Source: Candidula unifasciata
Lineage: Eukaryota > Mollusca > Gastropoda > Stylommatophora > Geomitridae
NCBI GenBank assembly: GCA_905116865.2
Contig: CAJHNH020002708.1
Span: forward strand, 1 to 64,000
Length of the DNA: 64,000 nucleotides
Direction of reading: 5' to 3'
Part shown: positions 1 to 32,955 of the stretch, in pieces
Layout of the letters: the number at the start of each line of letters is the position of its first letter
Position numbering within the stretch: the first letter of the stretch is position 1
Notes under the pieces: model-generated
Told to the model about the DNA's origin: nothing
Database searches by the model: none
What the model saw: the letters and a program-made list of their open reading frames with translations, nothing else
Made by a program: the position numbers and the translations under genes

Positions 1-147
1 CTTTACCTTTAGAACAACTTGGCGTCAGTTGGTTGAGGGTGGATGCTCCATTTGGAGATGGAAGGCAGAAGAAGAATGTGGCTGTTGAAGTATTTTAACA
101 GGCTGTCTAAACTGCACAATCACTGACCAGCACTGGTTCTTTACAAT

Positions 148-370
148 TATCTCAGAGGCTGCGTGGTCTCGAGGCATGGCGTCTGCCTCGAGTGCTGAAG
201 GTCCCAGGTTCAAGCCCCTAGCTGAAATTTTTTAAGTGGACCTAGTAATTTCCTCTGGTCTCTGGGTAGTAAGATCGGACGCCCGTGTGTATTGTTGCGC
301 ACGTAAAAATTATCTTGACTGTTGGAAATCGTAAAGAGTAGCCCAACAGCACTACCCAGGCAACATTTAT
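148..370 (+). mobile_element. tRNA-derived SINE, single copy in window
   Basis: A tRNA-like head with a B-box-like GGTTCAAGCCC at about 208-218 and an A-box-like TGGTCTCGAGG upstream. It is followed by an unrelated body of about 140 bp. The layout is that of a Pol III SINE. The paired arms do not make a clean cloverleaf, so it is not called a tRNA gene. No second copy was recognised in this window, so the boundaries are approximate. Confidence 0.4.
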
Positions 371-854
371 AGTTAAAAGTCTACCTAAAGTATTTCAGGA
401 TCTTCTCTGGTGTAACGGAGTTCGTGTACTGTGCTGAGAATATTCATACTCAGTCTTGAGTTAGAAGTAGAACGGAGCACTTATATGTTACTACCCATGT
501 GCAATGATGTTGATCTGTCCTCTAAGCCTGTGTAATTACAATTATCGCACTTGTAGACTGTTTGTGACTTCCAGATGACAAGGTTTAGTAATGTCCGTTT
601 TGTAAACAACGAAAGGTTTTGACTTTTACTCTGCTGTGTGAGACTTTTTCTATGTTTTACTGACTTGAAGAAGCTGTTTAGGTCCTATACAATCGCTGGT
701 ACAGACAATCTCCTAATTAAAAAAAAGACATGTTGTGAGTGTCTGCTGTTTGCCGAGATGTCAGCTCAGGTCCTCCTTCCATCAGTGTTGAAAATGTGAG
801 AATTTTAAATTACAACTCAAGAAAAAGATTTAAATTAATGTTAATAAGAAAGAT

Positions 855-864
855 CAACCTAATT

Positions 865-896
<32 letters not shown>

Positions 897-1164
897 TTCT
901 TCTTCTTCTTCTTCTTCTTCTTCTTCTTCTTCTTCTTCTTCTTTTTCTTCTTCTTCTTCTTCTTCTTCTTCTTCTTCTTCTTCTTCTTCTTCTTCTTCTT
1001 CTTCTTCTTCTTCTTCTTCTTCTTCTTCTTCTTCTTCTTCTTCTTCTTCTTCTTCTTCTTCTTCTTCTTCTTCATCTTCTTCTTCTTCTTTTTCTTCTTC
1101 GTCTTCTTCTTCTTCTTCTTCTTCTTCTTCTTCTTCTTCTTCTTCTTCTTCTTCTTCTTCTTTT
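855..1164. repeat. (TTC)n microsatellite, about 310 bp
   Basis: Nearly pure TTC triplets with a few interruptions, for example near 945 and 1073-1101. The strand-asymmetric purine/pyrimidine tract could form a triplex. Its right edge is joined directly to the 3' terminus of a LINE-F copy. Poly-Ser and poly-Lys open frames here are artefacts of the repeat. Confidence 0.95.
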
Positions 1165-1310
1165 TAAATATCATATTACTCGGGACATTTCTATAACTGT
1201 CCTCCATCTTCAGGAGCGAGCACTTAGTTCCGTTAATTACAGAATCAGTTGTAGTCGGAATAAAAATTCGCTTTACCTTTCCTTTCAGAAGCTTCATATA
1301 CATACTTATC
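1165..1310 (-). mobile_element. LINE-F 3' end fragment
   Basis: Diverged copy of the 3' terminus shared with 12195, 30545, 32625, 44953, 45738 and 57440. Recognisable elements are the ...CTCGGGACATT... and ...CATCTTCAG.AGC.AGC... blocks in the same order and spacing. On the - strand its 3' end runs straight into the (GAA)n tract at 855-1164. Confidence 0.45.
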
Positions 1311-1687
1311 CCAGGATTCTTCTTTTTGTACCGAGATTTTGCAATTTGTCGAAATGGTCTTGTTTCACTTTGAAAACTTAACAGAAAAGCGGTTTCCGAG
1401 GTGTGTATGAATTGGCTGTTAACAATGTCACATACCACTTGATTGTATACTTGAGTGTGAACCGCTTAACGAAATAACAAGTCTTGATGTAGTAATTAGC
1501 AGTAACAGTCCAATTTTTTGGAGTAATCCTACTTGTGAAAAGCAAAGGTAAATGAAAATGCTGAAAGAAGGAATAATGCAATAATCAGAAATGCCAAAAA
1601 CATATTTCTGTGGAGTTAGACAATGAATACTAAACTATGAGGGCAAATCAGAGACTTTAGAAATGTAGTTATACGAGTTGGAAAAAT

Positions 1688-2030
1688 ATGGCAAGATTGA
1701 TGGACTCATGGGAAGAAATTGCCATGGAACATGTTGCATATAGGAGACACATAAGGAAAGGAATGAGAATGACAGAAGAAATGACTGCAGAAAGGGTGAG
1801 ACTTGTGCGTCTGGAAAGAAACACACTAAAGGCAAATGGCGGCAGCAACGGCTTTGAAATTGTATGCTTTAATTGTAGAAGACATTTCTTAACACAGTCG
1901 GGACTTGCTGATCACACTGGCCATCACCTTAGGATGTGAGCCCCATGCCTCCTCATAGTACCTTATATCACTATCCTTTGGACAGATGGAAAAGTGCCAA
2001 CTAACTACCTTTGCTACTACTTTTGGACTA
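1688..2030 (+). mobile_element. LINE C-terminal fragment with C2H2-type tail (CR1/L2-like)
   Basis: An 83-codon frame (1688-1939). It begins with an Arg-rich helix of the W(E/R)..A.....WR type that ends many CR1/L2-like ORF2 proteins. It then carries a C2H2 finger, C-F-N-C-R-R-H-F....GLADHTGHH, at about residues 60-79. The frame ends at 1939 and a noncoding tail follows (CCCATGCCTCCTCATAG...). A second, more decayed copy with the same protein order and the same tail is at 63216-63570. It lies upstream of the GMC exons on the same strand but is not part of that gene. Confidence 0.6.
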
Positions 2031-2296
2031 ATACATAAAAACTGTCCCATCCACTCCTTCTTCCTCTTCTTTATCTTTGTCAGGCTTTCATAACTTTTAA
2101 GAATCAGAAAAAAATATGCTTTATTTTTTATTATTATTTATTTGTTCGCCTTTAAAAAAAAAACCCTGGTTTCTCTGGCCTCAAAGGGAACCATTTTCCA
2201 CAAAAGTTTTGAAAGCAGTTAATCTCTTTAATCAAAAACATATTAAACAGATAATAAAATATGGATTAAATAGTTGATGTGAACTATTGTTTTCAG

Positions 2297-23148
<20,852 letters not shown>

Positions 23149-23352
23149 ATACGACCAGTTATTTCTCAAGAGTCATTGTCTACGTGTGAATGTAGAGTAG
23201 GGATTGTAGAGACAGTGGGATGGAAAGGGGGGCACGGACAGAAAACCTGACAGAGAGACGGACGGACAGACATGATTGTAAAACTAGGCAAATAAATACA
23301 TACAGAGACTATCTGACAAATGATGTAGGATCAGACATTCATATAGACAAAC

Positions 23353-23454
23353 AATAAATGAGTCAATAAGAAAGATAAATGGTGTATTTGGTATTGACAT
23401 TTATGTGTTATATCTGCATATAACAGTCATTCGAAGGCTGAGTGCACAAATAAA
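23353..23454 (+). terminator. Polyadenylation signals of the GMC gene
   Basis: Two AATAAA hexamers at 23353-23358 and 23449-23454, 205 and 301 bp after the stop codon. They imply a 3' UTR of roughly 230-330 nt. Confidence 0.55.
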
Positions 23455-23459
23455 CTAAT

Positions 23460-24050
23460 TATTTCTTTAGCGCATATTACATCATTTTTCAGACATAAAT
23501 CCCTATTGCCTTCTAGAAAATTATGTTACAAATTGTGTGATGTGACCTCACTTGCGCTAACATAATGTATTACCCTTGTTGAAGAATTCATTACTGTCCT
23601 GTGATTTAAAACAGTAGGTGTGATTATTAGAATAGGATGAAAATACCTTTGCCAGTTAAAACAATAAGTCAGACTTCCTGTGTGGGTTCCGGGGCCCTGC
23701 TATAGGGAAAACAAGAATAGACCGCCTGAGTACCCAAAAGCATGTCGTAAGAGCCGATTATTTGGCAGCTTCCTTCAAAGTTGAAGTTCATCTGCCTGAG
23801 ACCCCCTCCCCCCTAAAAAAAATAGCAGTCTGCACACAGATCTGTAAAAAGGATGCAAACGCAACACACAGGTTCTGGAACATGACTGCAGTCAGAAGTA
23901 GATGAAAAACCAGAACTTTCTGCCAGAGTTTACAAAAGGTGAACACGAAGAAGAAGAAGAAAAACTCAGACGAAACTTGATGTCATCATGGGCGTTCTCT
24001 ATTTTTTTGAATGCCTACACAGCAGGTGTAGATTAACACATGATCTCTAA
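23460..24050. other. Intergenic, no recognised feature
   Basis: Downstream of the GMC gene. Contains a GC-rich block at 23690-23810 that reads like part of a dispersed repeat, but no second copy was found in the window. Confidence 0.4.
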
Positions 24051-24054
24051 TCAT

Positions 24055-24185
24055 TGCTGTAACTACCTGGCGATTAACCACCCGCACAACTAGCGATAAA
24101 CACCTGGTGACATAAAGTGCCACCAATCGAATGAGCACATATCTCAGATACCCCGTTCAACCATTAAAAAGAGACACGTACTGAC
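24055..24185 (-). mobile_element. SINE-D fragment
   Basis: Blocks AGCGATAAACACC.G.TGACA.AAAGTGCCACC and CCCCGTTCA match the tail half of SINE-D at 48520-48600, same orientation. Confidence 0.55.
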
Positions 24186-24189
24186 GCAC

Positions 24190-25080
24190 TAGACTTAGAG
24201 GATGCATATAGTGCAGTACTATTTGACTCATTATGTAGATCAATTGAAAACACACTACCGTCTCAATCACCAACTCCTTCTTCATCCTTTATTCTTCTCT
24301 GGCATGTGAGTTCACCCCCACCCCCTTTCCACCATCATACTCATACCTCCCCAACCCCCTCCACAGTCATCAGTCTTTGCCAGGCACTAGAGTTCAAATC
24401 CTTACACCCCCCCCCCTCCCCCATTTCTCTTTTTATCCCTTTCAACAATCGTCACTACGCACATGAGTTTGAACGAAGGAACAAACCAACGAATAAACTT
24501 TTTTTAAGCTTAAAAATTAGGCACATAGGCCCGTCTTACATTCTGCTTTTCTGGCCTCACTCCATACATCCAGTATATCATTCAAACATCGTTTTAGCAG
24601 ATGATAATAACAGTGGACATCATCAACAACATCTTAATAACAATGTGCTCTGAGTATACCACGATTATAAAACACTTATAATACTAAGTATAACAAATAA
24701 TTTGGTGGAAATCAACAATATTTTAAAGACACTATTATCCTCTAACAAGGCATGTAGTCTATAGTGAGGTAGTGTTCAAAACGCTTCCAACTGTATTTAA
24801 AGGGTTTGTTGATATTTTTAATTGGCTGTAGAAGTTGGTTATACAGATTAGCTGCAGAGTACGCCAAGCTTGTTTTGTCCGTCTGTTATAGGTTTAGGGA
24901 ATATGTTTAGACGTTTGCTATGTCGCCCATTGTACTTAATGAATGGCCAAAGGAAATCTGAAGCATTTTTTATAAGATTTTTTATGAATAGCTTTGGCCT
25001 TATTGAAAAGTAGTCATTTGTGTAGAGGTAATAACTTGAGATATTTATGTATAATGGAACTGTCGCTTCCATGATTATTA
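24190..25080. other. Intergenic, AT-rich with C-runs
   Basis: C-rich stretches near 24313 and 24407. Nothing coding or repetitive that I can support. Confidence 0.4.
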
Positions 25081-26290
25081 CTGATGCAATAAAGAAGACC
25101 TACAAAGGTTTAAAGACGATGTCGGAAGAGCATTATCATAAACCAGATTACACGAAATTATAATAATAATTGGAGATTTCAACGCAAAGGTATCAAAAGA
25201 AAGAACGGAAGACGTAGTTGGTGATTATGGTTTAGGTACGAGAAATGTCAAGACGAGAAATACTAACAGAATTTGCAAACGCAAATGATACGATGATTGG
25301 AAACAGCTGGTTTAAACAGTGGGATAAACGACTTTACACATGGAAAATCCCTGATAGGAAAACTTTCGACCAAATTGGCTTTATAATGGTTTTAAAAAAA
25401 GAGTTAGAAATGCATTAATAAATGTGAAGAAAATGCCTGGTGCTGACTGTGATAGTGATCACATCCCACTTTGTGGACAAGTAAAAGTCAGATTGAAGAG
25501 AGGAAAGAACAAGATTAACAAAAATGAAACCCAATACAGATATAAAGAAAGTCGAGTACAATTTAGAGTGATTGTGAAAAACAGATTCAATGAAAAAACT
25601 AAAAGTGTAAACGAGCAATGGGAAATGCTAAAATACTCTATTCAGCAAACAAGCTTTTACCGGAAATAAAACAAAAAATTAAGAAGAAATGGATGACTGG
25701 AGAAATCTTGAAGTTGATGGACATGCTTAAACAAAATAAAATAAACAGAAGAATATGACAAGATACACAAAGAAATCAGAGCTTAATGTGTAAGAGCCAA
25801 AGAAAATTGGTCAAAAAGAACTACAGATTTGATAGCAGAAAGTAACCGAGAAGGTCCACCCATACGTACTAAAAGAAGTCTCTGATGCCGTCAAACATAT
25901 GAAGAAAGGAAAAATAGCTTGACCAGATGCAATTACAATGGAGGAATTAGAAGTACTAGGAGAATTTGGAGTCGACATATTAAATAAACTATTAAATGCT
26001 ATTTACAGCAGTGGAGGTATACCTAATGATATGTGAAGTCTGTATTAAATGCACTACCTAAAAGACCTGGGACAGTTGCATGTGATGAATTTCGCAAAAT
26101 TAACCTCATAAACCATGTCACCAAACCGTAACTCAGAATTATAATGGGAAGAACAAGAAAGAAAATAAAAATGGAAATTAGTGAACATCAGTATGGTTTT
26201 GTAGAAGGGAAAGGTACACATAATGCAATGTACACATGCAAATATTAGTAGATAGATCAAGGGAGAAACAGAAAGACAAATATTTGCGCT
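25080..26290 (+). mobile_element. LINE fragment: endonuclease to early RT
   Basis: Reads IIGDFNAKVSKE at about 25165 (endonuclease G-D-F-N-A block), ...WFKQWDKRLYTW, then ADCDSDHIPL at about 25445 (terminal S-D-H block). RT N-terminal sequence follows at 25880-26200 (KHMKKGKIA.PDAI; HQYGFVEGKGT). Several stops and frameshifts. 5'- and 3'-truncated. Confidence 0.75.
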
Positions 26291-26879
26291 TCATAGATTA
26301 CATCCCAAACTATTACATGCGGTTGAACAGAGTTTCTAGGGCGTGTATCTGTTTTATTCTCATCCTAAGGGTAATAACATTGCCGGCTGCAATCCTGGAG
26401 AGGAGCAATGACTTACCTAACTGGTATGAAGGCGTCATTCTGCACTTCGCAAAGATTCAGTTGTAGCCTGTCTGCTACTAAACCTCTTCATATGATTAGG
26501 CAGAAATTCGTGGCTGCCCACGGGGACTTTTCTGCAGCTCAGTGGTTGAGAACCACTCTCTTAGTGTGCCTTAGTACCTCTTTATCTTCTAGTTTTTACA
26601 TCTGTGAGTACTGATCAATTTTTGTCACGCTCTTTCACTGGCCTCAGCGGTCACCAGGCAATTAATATGCATAGGTTCATCAGCTGATGCAGTTTCTCCA
26701 TCAGCTTTTTTCTCACTGAACTAACAGTCGCATAGTGGTTACTGGGCTTGTCTGTCAGGGCAGTGTTTTTTTTTTTTTCCTGATCTGTGACCTTACAAAT
26801 GATGAGAATACCCTGTCCCGATAAAAAGAGTATTGCAGACGTCTTGAAAGAAACTGACCTAGGATGAGAACTGATTGCC

Positions 26880-27130
26880 CACATCAGAAAGAGACAATCT
26901 ACATTATGTGGTATGTGATGAGAAGAAAACTGGAGTAGATTGTGACGGTAGGAAATTGAAGGGGAGGAGAGACAGAGGGAGACCGAAAGAATAAATGTTT
27001 TACAGTTTGAGATTATGACACGGAAGATCATCTGTGTCAGAGTTATTGAAAGTACACCAGACAGAAGGTTGTGGATAGACATGACTACCAATGCCACACA
27101 GCACTGACTCTAAAAAGAACCTAATAAACA
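26880..27130 (+). mobile_element. LINE 3' end fragment
   Basis: GAGAGACAGAGGGAGACCGAAAG...TCTGTG...GAAGG.TGTGGA.A.GACATGACTACCAA.....CACA.CA matches 51645-51770. Same LINE family as that copy. Confidence 0.55.
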
Positions 27131-27714
27131 TGAGTATCCGAAAATCTCCACAATTTTCTATGAAATACAGGCGATGAAGAAAGGAATTGACTAGATAACC
27201 TCATATATAGTTGTCTAGAATCATTAGAGGCCCCACCCTTCACAAACCAACGGCAGTGTTTGCTATAGGACTAAATTACCATTCCATTACCTCTCATAAA
27301 GTTGGCCAGATCTGGCTAAATAAGCAGACCGCACTTCTTTTTTACGCCATACACTGTTTCTGAAAAAATCTTATCTGCCAGGAGTGGCAACTTGTTTCAG
27401 CATGTCGAGCAATTCAGCAATCACCGAGTCAAACACCAAGTCAAGTGTGCGTGCCTCTGTTACTTAACCGGACTGATAGTTTGTAGTTCACTACTTCACA
27501 ACAAAACTAGGGGAACTGTATATGTTTCAATACAATCACTAAACATAAGTTTGCAACCATAGACCCCGAAACTCAGTGGCTTGAGCTCCCTCCCCACTCC
27601 CAAACCAATATAAAAATTGGCAAGGGTACAGTGATTCTTATTTATCCATGCATAGAAATTATCCTTTGAAAACACATGTTATAGATTAGTATATTACGTC
27701 ACAAAAAAACTTCA

Positions 27715-28140
27715 AGTTTTAACATATGGCTATGAATCCTGGACAATCGGTAGGCTGGCTAAACAATTTTTAAGGCCTCAGAGATGCGGTTTCGCAGAAG
27801 AATGCTTAAAATACCTTGGACAGCCAAAAGGAGCAACCAAGAGGTTTTGAGCGAGGCGGGAGCCCAAAAACAACATCACATATATCAGAAAGAGACACGT
27901 CATCATTTTTTGGCCATGTTACGAGAAACGGGAAAATGGAACATGTTGTGACCACTGGAAAGATCTGTGGAAGGAGGGAAAGAGGAAGGCAACGAGAAAA
28001 GATTCTTGACAGTCTTGTTGCATGGCATGGAGGTGTGTCAGCACACGAACTAATACATGCTGCAGGAGACCGTAGATTGTGGAGGGGCATGATCGTCCAT
28101 GCCAGTCGGCAAGGCACGTGTTGATGATGATGATGATTAC
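27715..28140 (+). mobile_element. LINE C-terminus and 3' end with TGA tail
   Basis: Reads V-L-T-Y-G-Y-E-S-W-T-I at 27718, then ...FFGHVTRNGKMEHVVTTGKICGRR-E-R-G-R-Q in the 27816-28124 frame. It ends LWRGMIVHA before GGCACGTGTTGATGATGATGATGAT. This is the post-RT end of an RTE-like LINE with a TGA repeat tail. A related copy is at 62620-62840. Confidence 0.7.
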
Positions 28141-28196
28141 GTCAACAAATATATTTATTTGCAATTCAGCCCATTATTATTACTTTACTTATAAGT

Positions 28197-28203
28197 GTTG
28201 TTG

Positions 28204-28244
<41 letters not shown>

Positions 28245-28252
28245 ATTATTAT
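28197..28252. repeat. (ATT)n microsatellite
   Basis: TTG then TTA triplets, mostly pure. Confidence 0.9.
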
Positions 28253-28689
28253 GCTCTTAAATTCGAATTAGCCCCCCCCCCCCTCTCCCCCACACATAAC
28301 TGATTTATTGTTGAAGACGCCGTTATTTATTAAACAAAAACTATATTTCTAATTAAACAAAATGTGGCTTGCTGCTAACAAACCAACCTTTTGGCTAATA
28401 ATGTTACTAAAACCAGCCGGCAAGTACGTGTATAATCCTATCGTAAAGCACTAGAAATATTTCACAGGCTTCTTTGTGTCCTCAAAGAGTCTAAATATCC
28501 TCGCATAAATGAATGTTCAATAGATTAATCAAGTACCATCTCCACAAGACTGTTGTTTACAGCTGACGGTCAAGGTGAACACCAATGGAAACTTTGCTGC
28601 TCCTTCAACTCCCGATAACATGCTGTATCTAGAGATTTGGAGAGCAGCAAGCACTGCGAAAAAAGATAAGCATAACCAGGAATGACGGA

Positions 28690-28921
28690 GCCGGACTTTG
28701 TTTTTAAAATGGTCATGACTCTCATGTCGACCCAGCCTTGAGTGGGTTCCAGGAGCAGTCCTGGAAAGTAAAGGCGACTGGTGTGATATTGACCACATCA
28801 CCCACATAGTGCCGATTGGTCTATAAAATTATAGGTCTAGCCCTATATTCCCAATACACTTAAAGGCGTGGAAGAGGGACCTTTACTTACTTTACTAGGA
28901 CCTTTACTTACTTTACTAGCC
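28690..28921 (+). mobile_element. SINE-A copy
   Basis: Blocks GAGTGGGTTCCAGGAGCAGTCCTGG.AAGTAA.GGC, CACC.ACATAGTGCC, TTGGTCTATAAAAT and TAGGTCTAGCCCTATAT match copies at 42370 and 52305. The 21-bp tail segment ending TTTACTTACTTTACTAG is present twice in tandem (about 28880-28921). Confidence 0.7.
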
Positions 28922-29129
28922 AGGAATGAGAAACATACTGGACAAAGAGGAGACTTGTCAACCAGAATAGGATTGGCACAATTGACCCTCGTAAAGCTGA
29001 TGAATATGTTGAAGATGGAATCTGCGCATCTAAGACATAATTCTTCTTCTGCTTTTGTCCTCTCACTGATACCAGGTTGTAACCTAGTGTGGTGGTTTTC
29101 TATATTTGTCTTGCGCTTCTAAGGTGGCT

Positions 29130-29330
29130 TCAGTGAGGGATTTATCTTTGTGCAGGTTTCAGCTACATCATTTATCCCTCTCTTTCTTGAGCTTCCTCTC
29201 GGCTTCCTCTCAGATCTTCTACTGTAAAAAGTCGCATATTCAGTCTGGCCTGTCTGCATTCTCACTAGATAGCTGAACCATTTCATCCTTTGTCTGTCAT
29301 TATAATCGAGACGGTTTTATATTAACTTCC
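29130..29330 (-). mobile_element. LINE C-terminal fragment
   Basis: The - strand has the pattern of an ORF2 end: a W-F-S-Y-L-like block and a following R-R-S-x-R-K-P box. Decayed. Assigned by resemblance to the fragments at 47110 and 54885. Confidence 0.4.
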
Positions 29331-30540
29331 TCTCTAATGCTGGTATTCGTAACACTATCTCGCCTAGTGTTGTTAGTGTTAATACAATTAAACAACTGAA
29401 AGATACCTGCCATCTTTGGTGTTAACAGAATTGGTCGTTATTTTATCCGAACACTAACCATCTCTCGCAGATGTCTCCTGCATTCTTTTTCATCTGAGTT
29501 TGGCGAAATAATGGACATAACGAAACGCTGTGTTGTCTTCTTTTTTAGACCGATGTGCAATAGAATTCCAAATAATTTCCCTTTTAATTTTTGAGGTTGT
29601 TCAATTATCCATTTTTTAAATTCCCCCATTCCTACAACCCCCCCCCCCCCCCCCCCCCCCCTCAACCCCCAACCCCGCTTTTTTAAAAACATTTTAAACT
29701 TTTCAAATTTTTTTGAACAGTTGAAACTTTTTAAAAATTTCTAAACTTTCCAAATTGATGACCTTTTTGAACTTTTACAATTGTTTTAAACTAAATTTTT
29801 AAAAACTTTAAATTGATAACTATTTTACACCTTTAAATTTTTACTCTAACTTTTCTTTAACATTATTTAATAATTAATCATATTTAATCAATATCTAGAC
29901 CGACGTTATTTACAATATCTAAACCATTTTACCTTAAAAAGACTATTAGGTGTATTTCGTGGCTCCTTTTTAGTATTTTACCGAAGCGCGGAGTATTTGG
30001 TGAAAACTTATTTTTGCTTTGCTCTTTGTCTCTATTAAACCACTACCAAGGCGTACACAACCAACACCAGCGTTGTTTAAAGGTGTTATATAAAGAGCCA
30101 TACCCCTAAAAAGGGCCCTGTGACCTTTAAACCGACCCCCTTTAACCACACCTCTGTCTAAAACTATTTACATTTTTTTAAAAACATTGTATCATATGTC
30201 CACCCCTAAAAAACTCACATCTTACAACCCGAAATGACGCTATCTTTAACCGCAACAAGAACACCGAGCTTCCAACAGAACCTTTGTTAGGCTCGGAGTA
30301 TTATCTTTTTTAACCCTTTAAATCCTTTACAAAGGTGCTCGGGTGTTCCCCTCTTTGTTCCTATAATTTGTCTCAAACCACTAGATTAATCCAGAAATGC
30401 GACCTACCCAAGTCAATACACAATACTAATTATTTATAAACATTTTCTATGAAAGTTAATGCTTATATATTTCATATTTCAGGTATATTGGTACACAGTA
30501 TTGAATTCCATTTAGCACAATGATAATAATATATTGAATG
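29330..30540. other. Unassigned AT-rich block with C-run
   Basis: C-homopolymer at about 29639-29660, then about 230 bp built of near-repeating AAACTTTT/AAATTTTT words. A more complex block follows, with a TATATAA on the - strand near 30095 and two CGGAGTATT motifs near 29990 and 30293. No coding sense found. Confidence 0.4.
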
Positions 30541-30544
30541 TTGA

Positions 30545-31262
30545 ATTAGGAATCGACATCACAGCCATCGTCACACTCCAATAAGCGATCCGTCCGCATC
30601 TTCAGCAGGAATCGAAGAGTTCCTATTTCAACTGCTTGATTATATATCGCCCTTCCCTTGAGTGTTGAGCGTCCGACAGATCCTCTGGTAACTCTCGCAG
30701 CGCCATTCTCCTCAGACTGTAATGATCTATTTGTGCCTCTGCACTGTTTACTAGCTCCCACATGGCCCTCACAACATCTAGCTTGCCATACAACAGTTCA
30801 CCAAGAAGTGGTCCAAAAGCGGCCAACCTATCTGACTGCTTGTTTCCTAACACACTGTCATTACCATGAGAAAAAATCCAAAGGACGCTAACTACCCGGG
30901 ACATCTAAAGCGATGTTTGCCATTCTGCACGGAGCATGCCTGTCTGCAGCTTTCTCTGCATGCACTGTGAGTCATTTACAATGACGACATGTGTGTGCAG
31001 TTGATTCTCAAGCCAGCGGTAGGAACCAGTGACTGCCTTCATCGCCATTCTCACACTAGACGTGATATCATATGTCAGGCTTTGCTGCACAAGGCGACGT
31101 CTGTTTGCTTTTGCTTTTGCTTTAAACCCCCATGAACTGCGTCTGCCCCTCAACTCATTGCCATCTGTATAGATAATCACATCACCTGGGCGGGAATAGT
31201 CGTAAATCTTTAGGTCGTGAGTGCAGGGATTGGCCAGCTTGTGTTGCAGAAGTTCAACAAAT
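30545..31262 (-). mobile_element. LINE-F fragment: RNase H domain and 3' end
   Basis: Frames at 31180-30905 and 30904-30623 (-) read Y-T-D-G-N near the start, then M-K-A-V-T-G, then IVNDSQCMQRKLQTG. They continue with ...VLWIFSHGND...GNKQSDRLAA, i.e. RNase H with YTDG, DS-Q and the G-H-x-x-x-x-G-N-E-x-x-D-R-L-A block (first His altered). A 3' end common to LINE-F follows. Its 5' break abuts an (ATA)n tract. Confidence 0.75.
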
Positions 31263-31270
31263 GATTAATG

Positions 31271-31334
<64 letters not shown>
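31263..31334. repeat. (ATA)n microsatellite
   Basis: About 72 bp of ATA/AAT triplets between a LINE-F break and dispersed repeat copy 2. Confidence 0.93.
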
Positions 31335-31336
<2 letters not shown>

Positions 31337-31430
31337 TACTGAATGGAAAATAAATAAAATAACATACTTGACATAATATGAAATATGTAAACAAATATTT
31401 TATAAGGTAATTTGTCTACATGTATCTTAG
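31335..31430 (+). repeat. Dispersed AT-rich repeat, copy 2
   Basis: Matches 16040-16155, as described there. Confidence 0.45.
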
Positions 31431-31439
31431 CCCCCTTAC

Positions 31440-32050
31440 AAAATTATTGGAAAGAAGGTTGGAAAAGGGGGGGGGGGGGGGTGGTTAAACTTTCCTATAT
31501 GTTAACTGACCAGGGCAATGTCGTCAAATGGCCAGATCATCTCATCTGTTTCTCTTTAATGAATTGTACAACTGATTTCAGTCTCAATATTTGTCTACTC
31601 TCTTCTTTTTAAGTTCCATCTCCTCTTGCTCCGCCGGCGGCTTTTCTCATAAATCTCATCTATGCTGTGATGATTTTACTCTCAACATTTATAGTAAGGA
31701 TAAATGTTTGTCAATGGTGGCATAAGTGGCCAAAAATGTAGTGGCTTATTGCCCTTGTATTTTCATTCTTTTGTATAATCATTTTTTTTAAATTGATTCA
31801 GATAAATATTCCTGTTTCAATGCATACAATCTAGAAATATCCCTGTTACTCTGATATAAAATCTACAAGAATTTCTTGTTCTTTTTACATTTATTTAATC
31901 TACAGATCCTGATTTATAAAGTACAAAATCTAGAGATGTTCCGCTTTTTTGGTTACAAAAATAAGAACTTCCCCTATATATCAGTTACTAAAGCTGGAAA
32001 TCTAGAAAATGTCTCCAATAAAAATATGTTGTTGTTGTTGTAATCAAAGC
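31440..32050. other. Intergenic without recognised features
   Basis: G-run near 31468-31481 and a short TTG repeat at about 32027. Otherwise AT-rich with nothing supported. Confidence 0.4.
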
Positions 32051-32054
32051 CTGG

Positions 32055-32625
32055 CATGATACCACAACTTCTAGTTTGGGAATGGAGGTGGAGGCAATCA
32101 CTTCTGCCATCCGCTGGTTTGAGAATCAGGTATACACACATGCCGTCAGTGTAACTGACTCATATAGCATTTTGAGAAAGGTGGGGACATGCATGCTCCA
32201 TGCAGTGTGGCAAGCATCACTTCAAAGTTCCCAGGTAGTTAGCGTCCTTTGGATATTTCTTCAGGTAATGCCAGTGTGTTTGGAAATGAGCAGGTAGATA
32301 GACTGGCCGGTTCTGTATTACTTGGTGGTGAACTGATGTATGACAAGCTGGATGTTGTGACGGCCCTTTGGGAGCGAGTGAACAGTGCCGAGGCACAGAT
32401 AGATCATTACGATCTGAGGAGAATGGCACTGCGACTAGTTAAAAGGGGATCTGGCCGACGCTCGACACTTAGGGGAAAAGGCGAGACAGATATACAATCA
32501 GGCAGTTACTGGTACCATCGACATTTTAACTCTTCGCTTGCTGCTGAAGATGGGGACGGAGCGCTTACGTTAGTGTCCCGAGTGCTGTGATGTCGATTTT
32601 TAACTGAACATTCAACATTCAAGGA
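32055..32625 (+). mobile_element. LINE-F fragment: RNase H domain and 3' end
   Basis: Reads ...VEAITSAIRWFENQVYTH, TDSYSILRKV, then GNEQVDRLAGS and ALWERVNSAEAQIDHYDLRRMAL, ending at a stop at 32588. The middle is interrupted by one frameshift near 32240. This is the clearest copy of the 3' coding end and serves as reference for the others. Confidence 0.8.
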
Positions 32626-32724
32626 AAGTCCACATTGTTCAGCTTCAAATCTACCAATTTTACTATATAAGATGATACTGTTTTGTTCGTTCACTTCTCC
32701 AATAAAGTTTATTGCGTATTCTTT

Positions 32725-32955
32725 ACAGGACGTTGCAAAACCAACCCCAAAATCCCCTGGCTGGTGTGGTTTTTCTATGCAAATTTACCTCCAGTAGTTT
32801 GCCAGTGCTTTCTGGGCGGTAGGCTTTCTTGATACCACTGTCGAAACCAACGCAAGGCGCATGGCCCGCAGCTGGGATCGAACCCGGCATCCCGGCATTA
32901 CGAAGCGTTCGCATCGACTTAGCCACAGGGCCGACTAATATAGCACCCTGTAAAA
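32725..32955 (-). mobile_element. SINE-B copy
   Basis: Antisense of the 34230 and 35000 copies: GCAGCTGGGATCGAACCCGG (B box), ...GATACCACTGTCGAAACCAACG..., GTAGTTTGCCA. The head contains CTTAGCCACAGGGCCGAC. Confidence 0.7.

Noticed and set aside
739..1438. Long poly-Ser and poly-Lys open frames
   Set aside because: They are translations of the (TTC)n tract in both directions, with no conserved sequence outside it.
24306..24653. 115-codon + strand frame
   Set aside because: Pro/His-rich start comes from C-runs; no domain, no splice support and no repeat match.
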